Positions 46,515 to 58,100 of a DNA stretch of 64,000 nt are shown here, piece after piece. The notes under the pieces are model-generated. The model ran no database searches, was not told where the DNA came from, and saw only the letters and a list, made by a program, of their open reading frames with translations. Every line of letters starts with the position of its first letter. The stretch's first letter is position 1. Position numbers and translations under genes: made by a program. Source of the DNA: Leptodactylus fallax (taxonomy: Eukaryota; Chordata; Amphibia; Anura; Leptodactylidae); contig CAMRHE010000063.1 of the NCBI GenBank assembly GCA_947044405.1, positions 4,142,501 through 4,206,500 on the forward strand, written 5' to 3'.

Positions 46515-46803
46515 CTCTAGTCATGACACTCAGCGTGCCCCAAATCACAGGCCTCAGCCGTCTCCCCAAGTGCATGACATCACCCAGAAGCCTGTAAGAG
46601 GATCCGGAGAGAGGGCCCAGAAGTGCTGAGGGAAAGTGAGCATAATTGTTTGTGATTTTTTTCTTTTTACACATCCCTTGGGGCTCCACCTATTATACTG
46701 TGGAGTCTGAAGAGACCCCAGAGTATAATAATGTCACTTCCGGTTCGCGGTTGATGAACTCTTTGAATCTGGCTTGTTATGAATCGGTTCGCCCATATCT
46801 AAT
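46515..46803. mobile_element. Hairpin-family element, partial
   Basis: Contains tgctgagggaaagtgagc, ggggctccacc, the hairpin at 46692, then gaatcggttcgcccatatct. A second ggttcgcccatctctag end lies just left at 46503-46519, from another copy. Confidence 0.6.
46692..46729. repeat. 38-bp hairpin, near perfect
   Basis: ATTATACTGTGGAGTCT, loop GAAG, AGACCCCAGAGTATAAT: 15 of 17 pairs match. Confidence 0.85.
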
Positions 46804-48304
46804 AATATTTCATCTTGATCTCACTGAGTCTCTTTACTGCCCCCTATTGCTGTGTCTGGTGAGGGAACTACAGAAAATGGGCTGTAGGGGTATAAAATAT
46901 AAATCTGGGTCTGCTTATTCAACATTTATAGAGAGAAAGTAAGATGTACATAAATTATTTTTAGTATTCTATAATATATGAATTATGTTCTATATTTATT
47001 ATACAGTCTCCCTATGGTAATGAAGTGCACATTTAGATAACAGGGCCGGCCCAGCACCTTTGTCGGTCAGGGCAAGTTTAGATACTAAGGAATCAGCAGA
47101 ACAATCACATTCAGCCACTGTAGTTGTGAGTAGTAAAGGAAGAAGGTGTTCAGATCTCAAATTCCAGGCAGACCTTTGACAGGTGGAGGTGTAGGGACCA
47201 GGGCGATGACATGACTAAGCCTGCAAGCTCTCTGATAGGAAGAGAGGGTGCTGGGTGATGTGTTAAGAGCGGAGGTTCCTCAGTGGGACCTTATCTTCTA
47301 CCCAGACCTGCTACTTCATATTAGACTTTGCTATTTGTTGAAGAAAGTTCTGTAAAAGGAATCATCATCATCGTCACATTACCATCTTATACATTGTATT
47401 CCAGAAGACCTCAACATAATATAATCCAATACTGCCACTTGAATTTAAAGAACATCTCATGCCACTATTCACATTAACATCAATAATACAGTGTAAATTC
47501 CTAAATTCATCAACAACATTATTATTCTGAATTTCACTCCCATCATGCATCAGAAGACCATAGATTTAAAACCTTTATTTCTCTGGGAGGAGCTTACATT
47601 GTTGCTCTTTGTCGCCCCCTGCTGAGTAAATATATTTTATTACCTGATCAAAAGAAGGAAAATCAACTGCTTTGCACAGTTTCTTGCCCAAAAATCAATA
47701 TAGCCTAGGGTGGCAGGAGAGATTTTTTTTTCGCATGTACAGGTATTACTGTATGGTCATCTTCACTGTAACATCCCAGGATTGAAAGGTATGCGGGGTG
47801 ATGTCTGGGTAACTATAGTTAACATTTTTTCTTCAGTGCATTCCATTGATATGCAGACCCACAGATTTATACCCTACTACCATGGTCCTTGTAGCATCCT
47901 GTGGTTACATATCTTTCCTGAAGCCTTTGTCTTTGTTATCTTGCTGCATGGTGGAAACTGCCAGCTGTTTTCTGTTTCACAAGGTTACAAATATTTCATG
48001 AAACCCTTCTGAAACCATATGAAAAAAAAAGCTCAGTGAGAATTGTGTAATGCTTCCTTTTACCTGTGGGGGTGCTGCAGGGAAACTGAACATTTCCAAA
48101 TAGGTTGCAGAAGATCACTAGAAACAGGAAATTCTATCACTAACATAATGTAAAGGTCAAGTAAGACTTATATTAAGTTAATTTAAAGGGGTTGGTGTAG
48201 CTGTGTACATCCCACTAGCTCTTCTCCAAATGAAAAATTAAACACAGCATTTGGCATTGGCATCACCCATATTCAGGACCCATGTACATTACATGGGGCC
48301 ATAG
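46804..48304. other. No gene seen
   Basis: A cagggccggcccagc phrase at 47041 looks like a hAT-type end without a visible partner. 48040-48110 matches 795-960 inverted. Nothing else recognised. Confidence 0.35.
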
Positions 48305-48369
48305 GATTCATACTGGACTCACATGCTTAATGCCAAAAATGGGACAGATCCCATTAGGACAAAGCAAGG

Positions 48370-49315
48370 AACCTCAGGCGGCGCCTCATGGAATAAACTG
48401 GGGGGCGGCATTTCTTCTTCTAATGGGCCGCTACTTATTGTATTATTGCAGTAAGTGGCGACTGATACTTTTTAGTCACCCATCCACTGCTGCCCCCTTT
48501 AGGCATCGCTGCACATACGTCATGACGCTGAAAGATGCCAAGATGATACACACAGCGTTCTGGATTCTTCAGCATCAGCTACAGTGCACCCTGGAGTTGG
48601 CAGCGGAGCTGGCCTGCACAGGAGCGTGGATGGGTGAGTAAAAGTATTGGCCACTACCTATTGCAATAATACATTAAGTAGTGGCCTATTAGGAAAAAAA
48701 GAAAAAAACATATATACAGTACTTGGCGGGGCGGCATAAAAAAGGAGGCCATATACCGTGTGGGGGCCAAGAAAAGGGGGTCATATATTGTGTGTGGGGG
48801 GCAAAAAAAGGGTGCCATATACTGAGGGGGCAAAAAAGGGAGGCCTATACTGAGGGGGGCAAAAAAGGGGGTCATATACTGTGGGGGGAAAAAAGGGGGT
48901 CATATATTGTGTGGGTGGTAAGGGGTCATATATTGAGGGGGCAAAAAAGGGGGTCGTATACTGTGGGGGTGCAAAAAAGGGGTCATATACTGAGGGGGAA
49001 AAAAAGGGAGGCCTATACTGAGGGGGGGCAAAAAAGGGGGTCATATACTGTGGGGAGCAATAAAGAGGGTCATATACTGTGGGGGAAAGGGGTCATATAC
49101 TGAGGGGGCAAAAAAGGGGTCATATACTGTGGGGGTGCAAAAAAGGGGTCATATACTGTGGCAAGAAAGGGGGGCCATATATTGTGGGGGGGGGCAAAAA
49201 AAATGGCATCATATACTGGGGAGGGACACAAAAAGGGGTCATATAATGTGTGGGGGCAAAAAAAAAAGGTGGTTGTGTACCATGTGGGGGCCAAAAAGCA
49301 GAGAAGCTAGGTTCA
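48370..49315. mobile_element. Repeat element with inner inverted repeat and minisatellite
   Basis: aacctcaggcggcgcctcat opens it and agctaggttcagccctggg closes it. Inside, gggccgctacttattgtatt (48425) pairs with aatacattaagtagtggcc (48669-48687), followed by the 30-bp array. This resembles the layout of 25430-26322: an end, tandem repeats and a foldback core. No transposase; superfamily unproved. Confidence 0.45.
48720..49285. repeat. ~30-bp minisatellite, about 19 units
   Basis: Units read ggggggcaaaaaagggggtc then atatactgt, with spacer-length changes in the G and A runs. Open frames on both strands are periodic artefacts. Confidence 0.92.
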
Positions 49316-49440
49316 GCCCTGGGTTAATCCCATCCACACATTGAGAAAAAAAAATTCTGCAGAAAAGCTGCATTTTTAAAAAACATGCCAGTTTTACCTG
49401 CAGAAACACAAAGTTTTCCCTATAGACTTAATAAGGGAAG

Positions 49441-49564
49441 ATTTTTTTTTTTTTTTTTTTGCTTACTTATATAGCGCCGTCATATTCCGCAGCGCTTTAT
49501 AGACATTGACTGTCACTGTCCTATATAGGGCTCACAATCTACATTCCCTATCAGTATGTCTTTG
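49441..49564 (-). mobile_element. SINE 3' part, inverted
   Basis: A T-run of about 18 is followed by cttatatagcgccgtcatat, tccgcagcgctttatagaca and agggctcacaatctacattc, the inverted tail of the SINE at 25110. It interrupts another repeat (49320-49680). Confidence 0.8.
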
Positions 49565-49767
49565 GCGTAGAAGAAAATGCATCAAAAACGCATTGAAAAA
49601 TGCTGCAGAAAAAAATGTAATGCATTCCGCTTCATTTCTTAATTTCTGTTCGCTACAAGGGGCCTCAGCCTTAAAGTGCAATAAGGATCTGTAGCCTCCA
49701 CTTCCATGAAAAAAGGAGTTATGGCCAGATACATAAGAACGCCGTGCACAATAACCAGTGTCAGCAG

Positions 49768-49926
49768 AGGTATAGCTTGACGCTCCTGAGCCCCAATACA
49801 ATATCTGTAATGGGGTCCCTACTTACCTTGTGCTATTAAGAATAGTGGTATATTTAATGTATTATGGCATCCCTTTAAGGTCCCGGCAGCAGCAGCTACT
49901 ACTCATCCCCTATAGTTACGCCCCTA
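49768..49926 (+). mobile_element. hAT-like GGGCCCC-family copy
   Basis: Starts near cagaggtatagcttgacgct and ends ccctatagttacgcccct. It is directly abutted by the next repeat family. Confidence 0.6.
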
Positions 49927-50098
49927 AGGGTCGGACTGGGGTTCCTTTGAGCCACCAGATAAAATGATTCTGGGGCCCATCCACTAGGAAATGGACCATA
50001 GTGCCCGTCAAATTTGGGTGTCTTCTGCTGGACCCTTATTGTGTTAGAACCTGGACCCTCTGGAGGATCCTCTGGTGGACACTGATAATGACCACCAC
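49927..50098 (+). mobile_element. ggtcggactgg-family copy
   Basis: agggtcggactggggttcct, ccaccagataaaatgattct, ggggcccatccac, tcttctgctggacccttatt and ggaggatcctctggtgg. Reference copy for this family. Confidence 0.6.
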
Positions 50099-51131
50099 CC
50101 CCATAAACATGTCTGCTTGGATTGGCTGAACATGCTTGTTACTTATCTATAGAAGCGTAGGTTACACCAGATACAAATCCAACATGTCTAACCTTGTTTA
50201 CCTAGAGTTGGGGAACAGTCATCTAAAATAATACATTATTGGCAGGATCCTTCAAGATTTACCCAACCAACTGAAAAACTGAGCAAGCACTTGGATTCAG
50301 ACCTGACATTGAAACACCTGTTTGTCTTAAGTAAGTATTTCCACCTACCCCCCCTATTCCCGTTTCACTGTTTGGGGGGCTATAGGTTGTGGGGGGGTAC
50401 AATTATAGCACTATACATCAAATAATTAAGGGCAACCCCTGGGCTAGTTAGACACGTGAACCTCGGTAACTTTATGTATTGACTGCGAAGTCCAGGGAAA
50501 AAAAATCTACACCTGGATTAAGGGAAAGAAAAGAATCATAATGATGCAAGTGAAAAAAGTTCCATTTTCCTTGTGTTTAATGTCCCTCAAATTCCTTTCA
50601 CCTGTTTTGTCTTACATTAGGAGCTGGAAGACGTTGACAAATACGCCTCTTATAGTAAATTACTCAGACCTGACATGGGGTTTGGAAGTTAAGTGTCTAC
50701 TTTTGCTGAACCCTTTAATTTGTCTGCTTAATCATGTTCAGCGTGGCGTATTAGCCGATGATGCCTTTAACCCCTCCTGGCCTGAGCAGGAGATTATTCG
50801 ATCTTATACAATGCACTGCTATGTCTATGAGAGTGGAAGTGGTTAAAGGAGCTTACATCGCAAGGGAAATTGATTGGAGTTATTTCAGCTTAGTTATAAT
50901 TTAATGGTAGCCATAAAGAAAACAAAAATACTACCAGATCTCATTATTATAAGGACCCGAAGAACGTAGCTATGAGATTCGAGCCAGAAGACGTCTAGGC
51001 TTGCTAAACATGGCATCTAACTAGAGCTTCGAGGGGGCTGCCATCTTGATTCCAGATGGGCTGACCTATAGATGCACTGTAAAGACACACTATAATATTA
51101 TGACTTTAACCTAGTACAGCTTTCCTATGTA

Positions 51132-51135
<4 letters not shown>
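50099..51135. other. No gene seen
   Basis: No repeat family recognised. A 101-codon plus frame at 50541 has no identified domain. Confidence 0.35.

Positions 51136-51183
<48 letters not shown>
51136..51183. repeat. (GATA)n microsatellite
   Basis: About 12 uninterrupted GATA repeats. Confidence 0.95.
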
Positions 51184-51231
51184 GCATTGGTCAGTCAACC
51201 ACTGACAATCATCAAATAACATTGATATATG

Positions 51232-51745
51232 CCAGGGGTGAAAAATATTAGGCACAAGTGAACAGTCAGTTGTCGAAGTTGATAGATTGGAAGCAGGAAA
51301 ATGGGCAAGCATAAGGATCTGAGCGATTTTGACAAGGGCCAAATTTTGATGGCTAAACAATTGGGTCAGAGCATCTTTAAAATGGTAAGTCATGTTGGGT
51401 GTTCTCAATAAGCAGTGGTTAATACTAACCAAAAGTGGTCCAAGAAAAGACAAGCATGAATTAGACACAGGGTCATGGTAATCCAAGGCTCATATATGCA
51501 TGTGTGGAAGGATGTCTAGACCGTCTGGTCCTTTCTTAGATGAGAGTTACTGTAGCACAGTTTGCAGACACCTTCAATGCTGGCTATGATACTAAGGTCA
51601 CAAGATACAGTGTGATGTTCTGGACAATGCTCTGCTGGGAAAGCTTGGGTTCTGCCATTCATATGAATATTACTTTGACACCTACCAGCTACTTAAACAT
51701 TGCTGCAGACCAAGTATTCACCATCATGTCAATGGTAATTTTTAT
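51232..51745 (+). mobile_element. Decayed, deleted Tc1-like element
   Basis: Starts near gaaaaatattaggcacaagt, the leader reads agtcagttgtcgaagttgat, and the transposase start follows. The copy jumps over the catalytic core to a 3' piece (tgctgggaaagcttgggttc, aacattgctgcagaccaagt). It adjoins a GATA array and ends at the MITE at 51746. Confidence 0.8.
51301..51740 (+). pseudogene. Tc1-like transposase pseudogene (HTH part)
   Basis: From the ATG at 51301 the frame reads [20 protein letters not shown] then [16 protein letters not shown]. This is the N-terminal helix-turn-helix of a Tc1-family transposase that recognises the element ends. In-frame stops follow at about 51409 and 51460, and the match shifts frame. 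A second match, VAQFADTFNAGYDTKVTRYSV, appears at 51549-51611, the end of the DNA-binding domain. The next recognisable piece (LCWESLGSAIHMNITL) is from downstream in the family, so most of the catalytic domain is deleted. Non-functional. Confidence 0.8.
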
Positions 51746-52032
51746 AGGGGTTGTCCCATGAACTGAAGACTGTAGGATCTCCCACTCCACATTCAACCTG
51801 AGCGTAGCCAGGCTGAATATGGGCATTACTGGTGGCGGTTGGCACTTCCATTCATTGTTTCAGTGGGAGCACTGGAAATAGTTGAAGTACTCGGCTATCT
51901 CTGTCGCTCCCATTGAAGATAATGGGAGCGCTGACCACCACCAGCCCCGGCCATATTCAGCCTGGCTGCACTCAGGTTGAATGTGGAGTGGTGAAAAGAT
52001 CCTATGGTCTTCATTTCATTGGGAAAACCCCT
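51746..52032. mobile_element. Foldback MITE, TTAA on the right
   Basis: Left aggggttgtcccatgaactg, right inverted aggggttttcccaatgaaat; arms share ccactccacattcaacctga and cagccaggctgaatatgg. TTAA at 52033-52036, decayed to TTAT on the left. Confidence 0.8.
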
Positions 52033-52075
52033 TTAAATTTTCCTTTGGTGGCACTGCAGGGAAATTGAAGACTAA

Positions 52076-52330
52076 GGCTATATTCACATGACCACGGAAG
52101 GAAATGACTGTGGAAAATGGACAAATGGTAGGTTTATTCATGGCCATTTTGCAACCGTGGGGCATATGTTTTCCCCTTTATTGAGGGATCCAGGAAAATG
52201 GACAAAAATAGGACAAGTGAATAGACACATTGAAATCAACATGTTCTAAAAACGACCGTGTGAAAGCTGTTAGAAAAACGGCCTTCAAGCAGCTGTTTTT
52301 GATGTTCATGTAAAAAAAAGCCTTAGGCTC
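52076..52330. repeat. ctaaggctatattcacatgacc repeat
   Basis: Inverted aaaaacggcc and gaccacgg phrases and a closing aaaagccttaggctcc. Related wording recurs at 53941-54475 (caaaaataggtcatgtccta). Confidence 0.45.
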
Positions 52331-53588
52331 CATGCAGACGAACTTCTGCTTTGTCAGTGTCCTGGCCATGTTTTTTACAGCTAGCACACTGACCCATTAT
52401 TTCTTATGGCCCCATACACACGCCTGTGTAATCTCATGGGACTGCATAGTGGCCATGAGTCCGGGGCAAAACTTAGGACAGGTCCTCTTTCTGTCAAATT
52501 TGTGGGGTCACTACATGAAATGAATGTGTCCGTGGGTAAAAAAAAATTATGTGACATCTCATACCTATCATAGTGTAATGCTTACATGGGTTCCATGGCA
52601 TACCCAATAGATTTTTGATAAGGTGTCCTGCTTCTGGGGTCCATAGTGATCTGTTCTTACCTAATAGGAACTGTTCAGCAGCACCACCACTGGTGAAAGG
52701 ATTTGCATTGAAAGCAACGTTATGTCCACAAAATACAAGGACATGGTGAGTCCTCCAGAGCGAGAGACTTTCTTTGTAGCCGCTCTCTGCTCTAGTTAAT
52801 AGATAAAATCTCCTCTATCAACTTGAAATTCCCAAATTTCATTGTTCCATCTAATTGTTCTGTTTTCTAGATGTTCAGTTCAATTGAAATTATCGTAACC
52901 TGAACATTTTTACCAAAAGGTTTTATAACTATGGCCAAATTTATCTCTGACTTCATATCGGGAGGTTGTGCAGCTGGGAACCTGAAATAATCCTGAACGT
53001 TCCCGATACCTAGGAATGGAAGATGCTGCTCAGTTTCAAATAATTAGGACGGAAGACGTGAGACTACTAAGAATGTAAGTGCGCCTGTCTCCCATAAAAT
53101 GGAATTATAGCATATAATGCTGATTGCTCATGCAGCTGCATGCTAAAAAAAGGACCACATTTCCATTGCCTCCAATGAGAAACAGCTGAGCACCTAAGCA
53201 TAGAGTAGGGCAAAATAAGGCCTCATTAGCACCAGCTCCTAGTGGAAATGACCCAGGCGTATGGAGTCAAGCCCAGCAGATGAGGCGGAGGGCCCAGGGA
53301 GCAAGCCAGCTTTTAAGCGTTCATTAGCTCAGCACTTTTGGCATCCCTCCTGAATTCCAGGCAGGTTAACGTGAAAGGACTCCACTTGCTGCTGCTGAAT
53401 TGGATAAATATGTGAATAAAATTTCAACGTTGAGCTAATCGAAGGAGAGTCTGAAGGAGAAATCTGGAGGAAATGTGGAGAAGTGAATATACTCAGACTT
53501 ATGGGTATTTTCAGGAACTTTGAAGTGGTTCCAGAGGTCAATCGAAATGTTGGGAAAGATTTTTGACACCTACAATACTCAGGTTGAT
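52331..53588. other. No gene seen
   Basis: No clear repeat or coding feature. Confidence 0.35.
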
Positions 53589-53748
53589 ATCAGAGATGTA
53601 ACTTGAAGCTCCTGGGCCCCAGTGCAAAATATGTAATGGGGCCCCCACTTAACATTTGCTGTCTAGAATACTGATGTCTTCCTATATTGTAAAGAAGCCT
53701 TTGGGCCCCTGAGGCTCCTTAGCCTGGTAGCAATTGCACCCCGTATCG
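53589..53748 (+). mobile_element. hAT-like GGGCCCC-family copy
   Basis: Starts atcagagatgtaacttgaag, middle ctgggccccagtgcaaaata, end ctggtagcaattgcaccccg; the 3' terminus is decayed. Confidence 0.65.
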
Positions 53749-53940
53749 CGACACTCATGGTTGGTACTCTCCTCATAGAGATCCAGCAGGATCAATGCTT
53801 TCTAGGAAAGTATGCAAATTAGTTTTCTTTGAGAAGAAAACTCCAGCTATCTACAAGTGGCGCTAGAGACACCGTTTTTTTTTTTGGTTTTTTTTTTCTG
53901 GAGGAAACCTTATTTTACTCCCACAATAACAGAAAATTAG

Positions 53941-54720
53941 GCCCTAAGCACACAACAGTGAAAAACAGCCATGTGACAGCTATTTTTGTAACATCACTCG
54001 GCCGTTTTTCTAAACTGCAACTTTTTCACATTTGCACTGCGCACACCACATTAATGGATGGATGCATGAGAGTTACATCTGATTTATTATCTTTTATGAC
54101 AGTTTTCTAGCGTAAATGATCCATAAATTTATGCCAGCTACAAACTGGCATAGATTTCTGTGCAGACACATGGCTCAGTGTAGGGTGCGCCTGATTTATT
54201 AAGCCTCATAAATAGGGAGCACCCTCTGCCGATGCAGGGGATATGAAGACTGACGTCGACTGCATTAATTTCAATCAGCTTATTCACATATCTGTTTTAT
54301 TGCCAGTCCTTTTTAATTGAGCGTCAAAAAATAGGTCATGTCCTATTTTTATCCGTTTTCAAGGAACCATCCAGGGATCCATTAAAATGGCTGCCTCACG
54401 AATGCAAAATGGCCATGAGAAAAATGGACATTGCATCTCAGCCTTTTATTACAACATTTGTGTGTATGTAGCCTAAGGGTAAGTTCACACAGAGGAATTT
54501 GGCATGGATTTAGGGGTGGATTCCGCCCCTGAATCAACGACAGATTCTGCCTCCCATTGAAAACAATGGAGATTGCAGCAGGACACTGAAAAAATAAGCG
54601 TCCTGTTCAATCTTGCCGCGGATTCTGCGGCTTGAGACTCCCTACTGATTAGGCCCATTCATTAGCTAGACCATGGCCGGAAAACGGCGACAGAAAATGA
54701 AGAGAAATTTCTCTTCATTC
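53941..54720. repeat. Cluster of dispersed repeats
   Basis: Three neighbouring pieces: gccctaagcacacaacagtg ... gtagcctaaggg (53941-54477) interrupted by the aatgatccataaatttatgc family (54110-54240), then gtaagttcacacagaggaat (54480-54720), which matches the outer part of 6871-7448 and 23248-24664. Confidence 0.45.
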
Positions 54721-56574
54721 TCTGCCACCATGTGTAGGATGTTCTATCCTGTGGGGCAAATGGGCCCTGTAAAAAATAGTATATATATATCATACAATTA
54801 AGAGAGTGAGTGGCTGCTTCCCTACTCATGAAAAACTGCACAAAAACTATGACGTTTGAGCAAAACCAATAATTCTAATGGGGTTTCTTAGGATTCAGCC
54901 TTGATCCACAGAGTCTACAGGAACTTGCATCATAACTTGCTCTCTGGGGTTTTAATCACTGGAAACCTCAATGATTTCAACAATGGGGTTCCTTTTGCCC
55001 CACCTGAACAGAAGGCAAATTGCGCATGCGCATTGCACCTCAACTTATTCTCAATTGGACTCCTGGAGAAAGCTGAGAATGAATGGAGCTGCAGTGTGTA
55101 TGTGCATTTTGCCTGTATGTACTACTGGGAAAATGGGAGCCCATTGTCAGGATCGGTGAGGGTCTCAATGGTTGCTTATATTTTTCTAAAGGGATCCATC
55201 CCCTTAAAATGGAATCAATCCTCAGAAACACCACCAGCCAGAAAATTAAAAGTGTTGCTACCCCTTCATTGTCCAGCACAGTGCCCATTCACTCTAACAA
55301 GACTGAGTTATAGCATGGATGTGCAAAACACTATGCCAGATACTGCACTGGAGGGGCCATAGTGCTTTATTCTGAATTGGTGTTGGGTGCTAGGGTACAT
55401 GTGCCTATCCTCCACGTGAAGGGGACTTATCGCCAGGATCACTTTCTGATAAGCGATTGTTTGACTGTTGTTGCCCAAACACACAACTTCACTATGAACA
55501 TGCAAACTCAGCACAGCTGAGCATGGATGTTTTTGCTATTGGAAAAGGGGTGTAAGCCTATGCCAGGCTCCTCTGCCAGCCCCTCCAAGAACAAAGGATG
55601 GGTTGGATACACTATCCTTCATTCCCTCGACATCTGCTATCATAGAGAATCAGGGGACCCCATACATATTAGTCGTCCACTCCTAAATTTGGGGGTTGTA
55701 TAAATTGTTATGTAATGTGTATGGCCAGCTTATGGAATAACTGGATAGAACAATGCTATAACCTCTTTAATGTGTTTAGGATTTTTTTATTTTAGGGATA
55801 AATGGTCTAATAAGAGTTCTGGGATTACTACTACACTATTCCATAGCGGTACATGTGGTATCCTGTACAGGCATTTCTTGCGAATATAATGAAAGGAATA
55901 TTTCTATCTTGGCGTAAACTCTGCAGATTTTCCTGACACCCTGACCCAGAAGTGTTACCAAACGCCGTAGTACCCAAGATCCGAACCAAAAACTGCTTGG
56001 AACCATGTCTGCTGGAAAATGACATAGAAAGTTTTACCAAGATGAATAGACATGTGTCAGCCCCCATTACTGGCACTCCGTAAATGTTATACCCCGCCAC
56101 ACTAGAAAGACATCTATATATGTTATCCAAATGGATTGGAGTTTCCAAACATGTGGAGGCAATATGAAATACTACACGCGCCCGCTTTCATCTTTTCGCT
56201 GTTGACATGGTTTAACAGGGTGAGTTTTACATGTATTTTAGAATATTTTAGTATTCCAAATGGCACAACCTATAATCTCTTATAATGGTGGAGTCATTTT
56301 CCTACTGGAAAATAGAATTATAATTTAGTAATCTGATCGGTTGTCATGAAAACGCCTCCACATAGTGGGCCTAAAAGGTAGTAAAGACATAAGATACCGG
56401 AGTTATCCATAGTAACCATAGCATCCAATCAGATTCTAGCAAACCAAAGCAGGTTTAAAAAATGGAGTCACCTGGCTGGTTGCCATGGACACTCGCAAAG
56501 ACTGTTTATATTTCTATGACATTCGGCCTACATGTTTGTAGCAGCCAAATGTAAACCCCAGAAAAGTGTAGGGG
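54721..56574. other. No gene recognised
   Basis: A 153-codon plus frame at 54901 and overlapping frames on both strands near 55040-55320 show no recognisable domain or splice context. A short TA run lies at 54781-54790. Confidence 0.35.
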
Positions 56575-57010
56575 GGTAGTGTTACAAAATGTCAGACTTT
56601 TCAGCTCTCCCAGAACACACAGGAGGCTCCTGAAAAGAGGGTTGACCTCCCGAAGTTACGGAAGAGCGGGGAAGTTTCCTGGGCTCGGTGGAAATCTTCC
56701 GATCATTTTACATATGACTTGGGCTCTTTTTTGCCCGTATTACAAGAATTTTACGGACATGACTGGCACATAAAGTGCCCATTTTACTTAAAAATTACTG
56801 CTAACTGCGGGCCCCAGAATTGCCTGCCACTCAGTCATCCCTTTTTTGGGAGATTCCAGGACATTCCAGGAGAGCTGGCAAATATGGTGGATGGAGAGAC
56901 CTGGGTGAAGCATGCCAACTGTACTAACATTCACTTTGCCGATGGCTACCTTCTCCTAAAAATATGCCCATTTGATTTGAGAAACATGTCATATCCATGG
57001 CCAACATAAC
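56575..57010 (+). repeat. Unidentified repeat-like segment with 96-codon frame
   Basis: gattccaggacattccagga and cagaacacacaggaggctcc resemble the 'ccgggagactccc' style of dispersed vertebrate repeats. The open frame at 56719-57009 has six Cys but no family I know. I treat it as repeat rather than gene. Confidence 0.3.
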
Positions 57011-57957
57011 TTTTTACAATTTTCTTCTAAAATGTACAATAGACTACAAACTGTACATGAATATAACCTATGATAAGTTGTACATTTGCACCCTTTACCT
57101 GCAACAACCATACAAAAAGGAACCACACATTTTAATAAATTACCCCCATGGGGGCGTATTTGTTAATCATGGAGGTGGGAGACAGACATTGTTTGTTTGG
57201 AAGCCCCTGATGCAGAGATGGATTGTGCCGCCCATTGCTGCCATAGATGGACAGAGTCAGTGGCTTGTGACGCATTCCTTCACCTCCAATAGACAAATCC
57301 CTTCCTTCTACTACATAAATTACACCCGGCCATCTCTTTGTTTGTTCAGTTTACTGTGATTGCTTAACCCCTATACTGCGGGGTATAAATCACCGCCGGG
57401 CCATTTATCTCACAGGCAGTCATGCCTTCATGAGCTGACTCTTAAGGAACCTTCTCATCTCAAGATAAAGACCTCCAAAGATCTGTCTATCTTCCAATTA
57501 ACAATTTAAAATTCTTTCATGTTGACTTTTTTAAGGGCCCATGTGTACCCATATAGGCAAAGTGCCCAATGGTCCCCAGACCCTAATGCTACAACTGAAA
57601 AGGGGTCAGATATAACAAGATTTTCAGGATTTAGTATTGCATTAGAGCCACCATCTGCTACGCCCTGGAGTCTGAGGGCTCTAAACACCCCTCTGTCACC
57701 TAAGAAATGACATAATGTAGATGGGGCCCATTCACATCATACTTCTGTCTCCTTGACAGCTAGAACCTGAAGTGTAATGTCTCATTCAGCCCTATTGCTC
57801 AGAGCAGAACATCTAAATAGCATGAGACATCCTGTGTTGACCCCATGTTTTATTTGGGGGCACATTTCAACAAATATATTGCCTAAGAAATTTAGGAAAA
57901 GAAAAGATGTAGTCTCATCATCTGCAGCTCCAACCTGGTATCATGCTCCTTGAGGCT
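57011..57957. other. No gene seen
   Basis: No clear family or coding signal. Confidence 0.35.
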
Positions 57958-58100
57958 CCCACACAGTATAATGTTCCCCTCATTGTGGTCCCCCAGTATA
58001 ATGCTCTCCTCATTGTGACCACCAAAATATAATGTCCCCCTCAATGTGGCCCCCACTGCATAATGTCCTCCTTAATGTGGCCCACTCAGTATGATGTCCC
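57958..58100. repeat. ~33-bp minisatellite, about 4 units
   Basis: Units of cagtataatgttcccctcat then tgtggtccccc. The core cagtataatg..ccc resembles the 31-bp array at 25638. Confidence 0.8.

Noticed and set aside
48723..49103. 126-codon frame and opposing frames rich in Pro/Phe or Gly/Lys
   Set aside because: Both strands are open because the approximately 30-bp tandem unit is stop-free in several registers.
48720..49285. Possible CRISPR array
   Set aside because: Units are head-to-tail with no unique spacers, there are no cas genes, and the surroundings are eukaryotic transposons.
54901..55362. 153-codon plus-strand frame as a host gene
   Set aside because: No recognisable domain, overlapping frames on both strands, and no splice or polyadenylation context I can support.
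56719..57009. 96-codon Cys-containing frame as a secreted protein
   Set aside because: The surrounding wording (gattccaggacattccagga) looks like a dispersed repeat; there is no signal peptide or family match.
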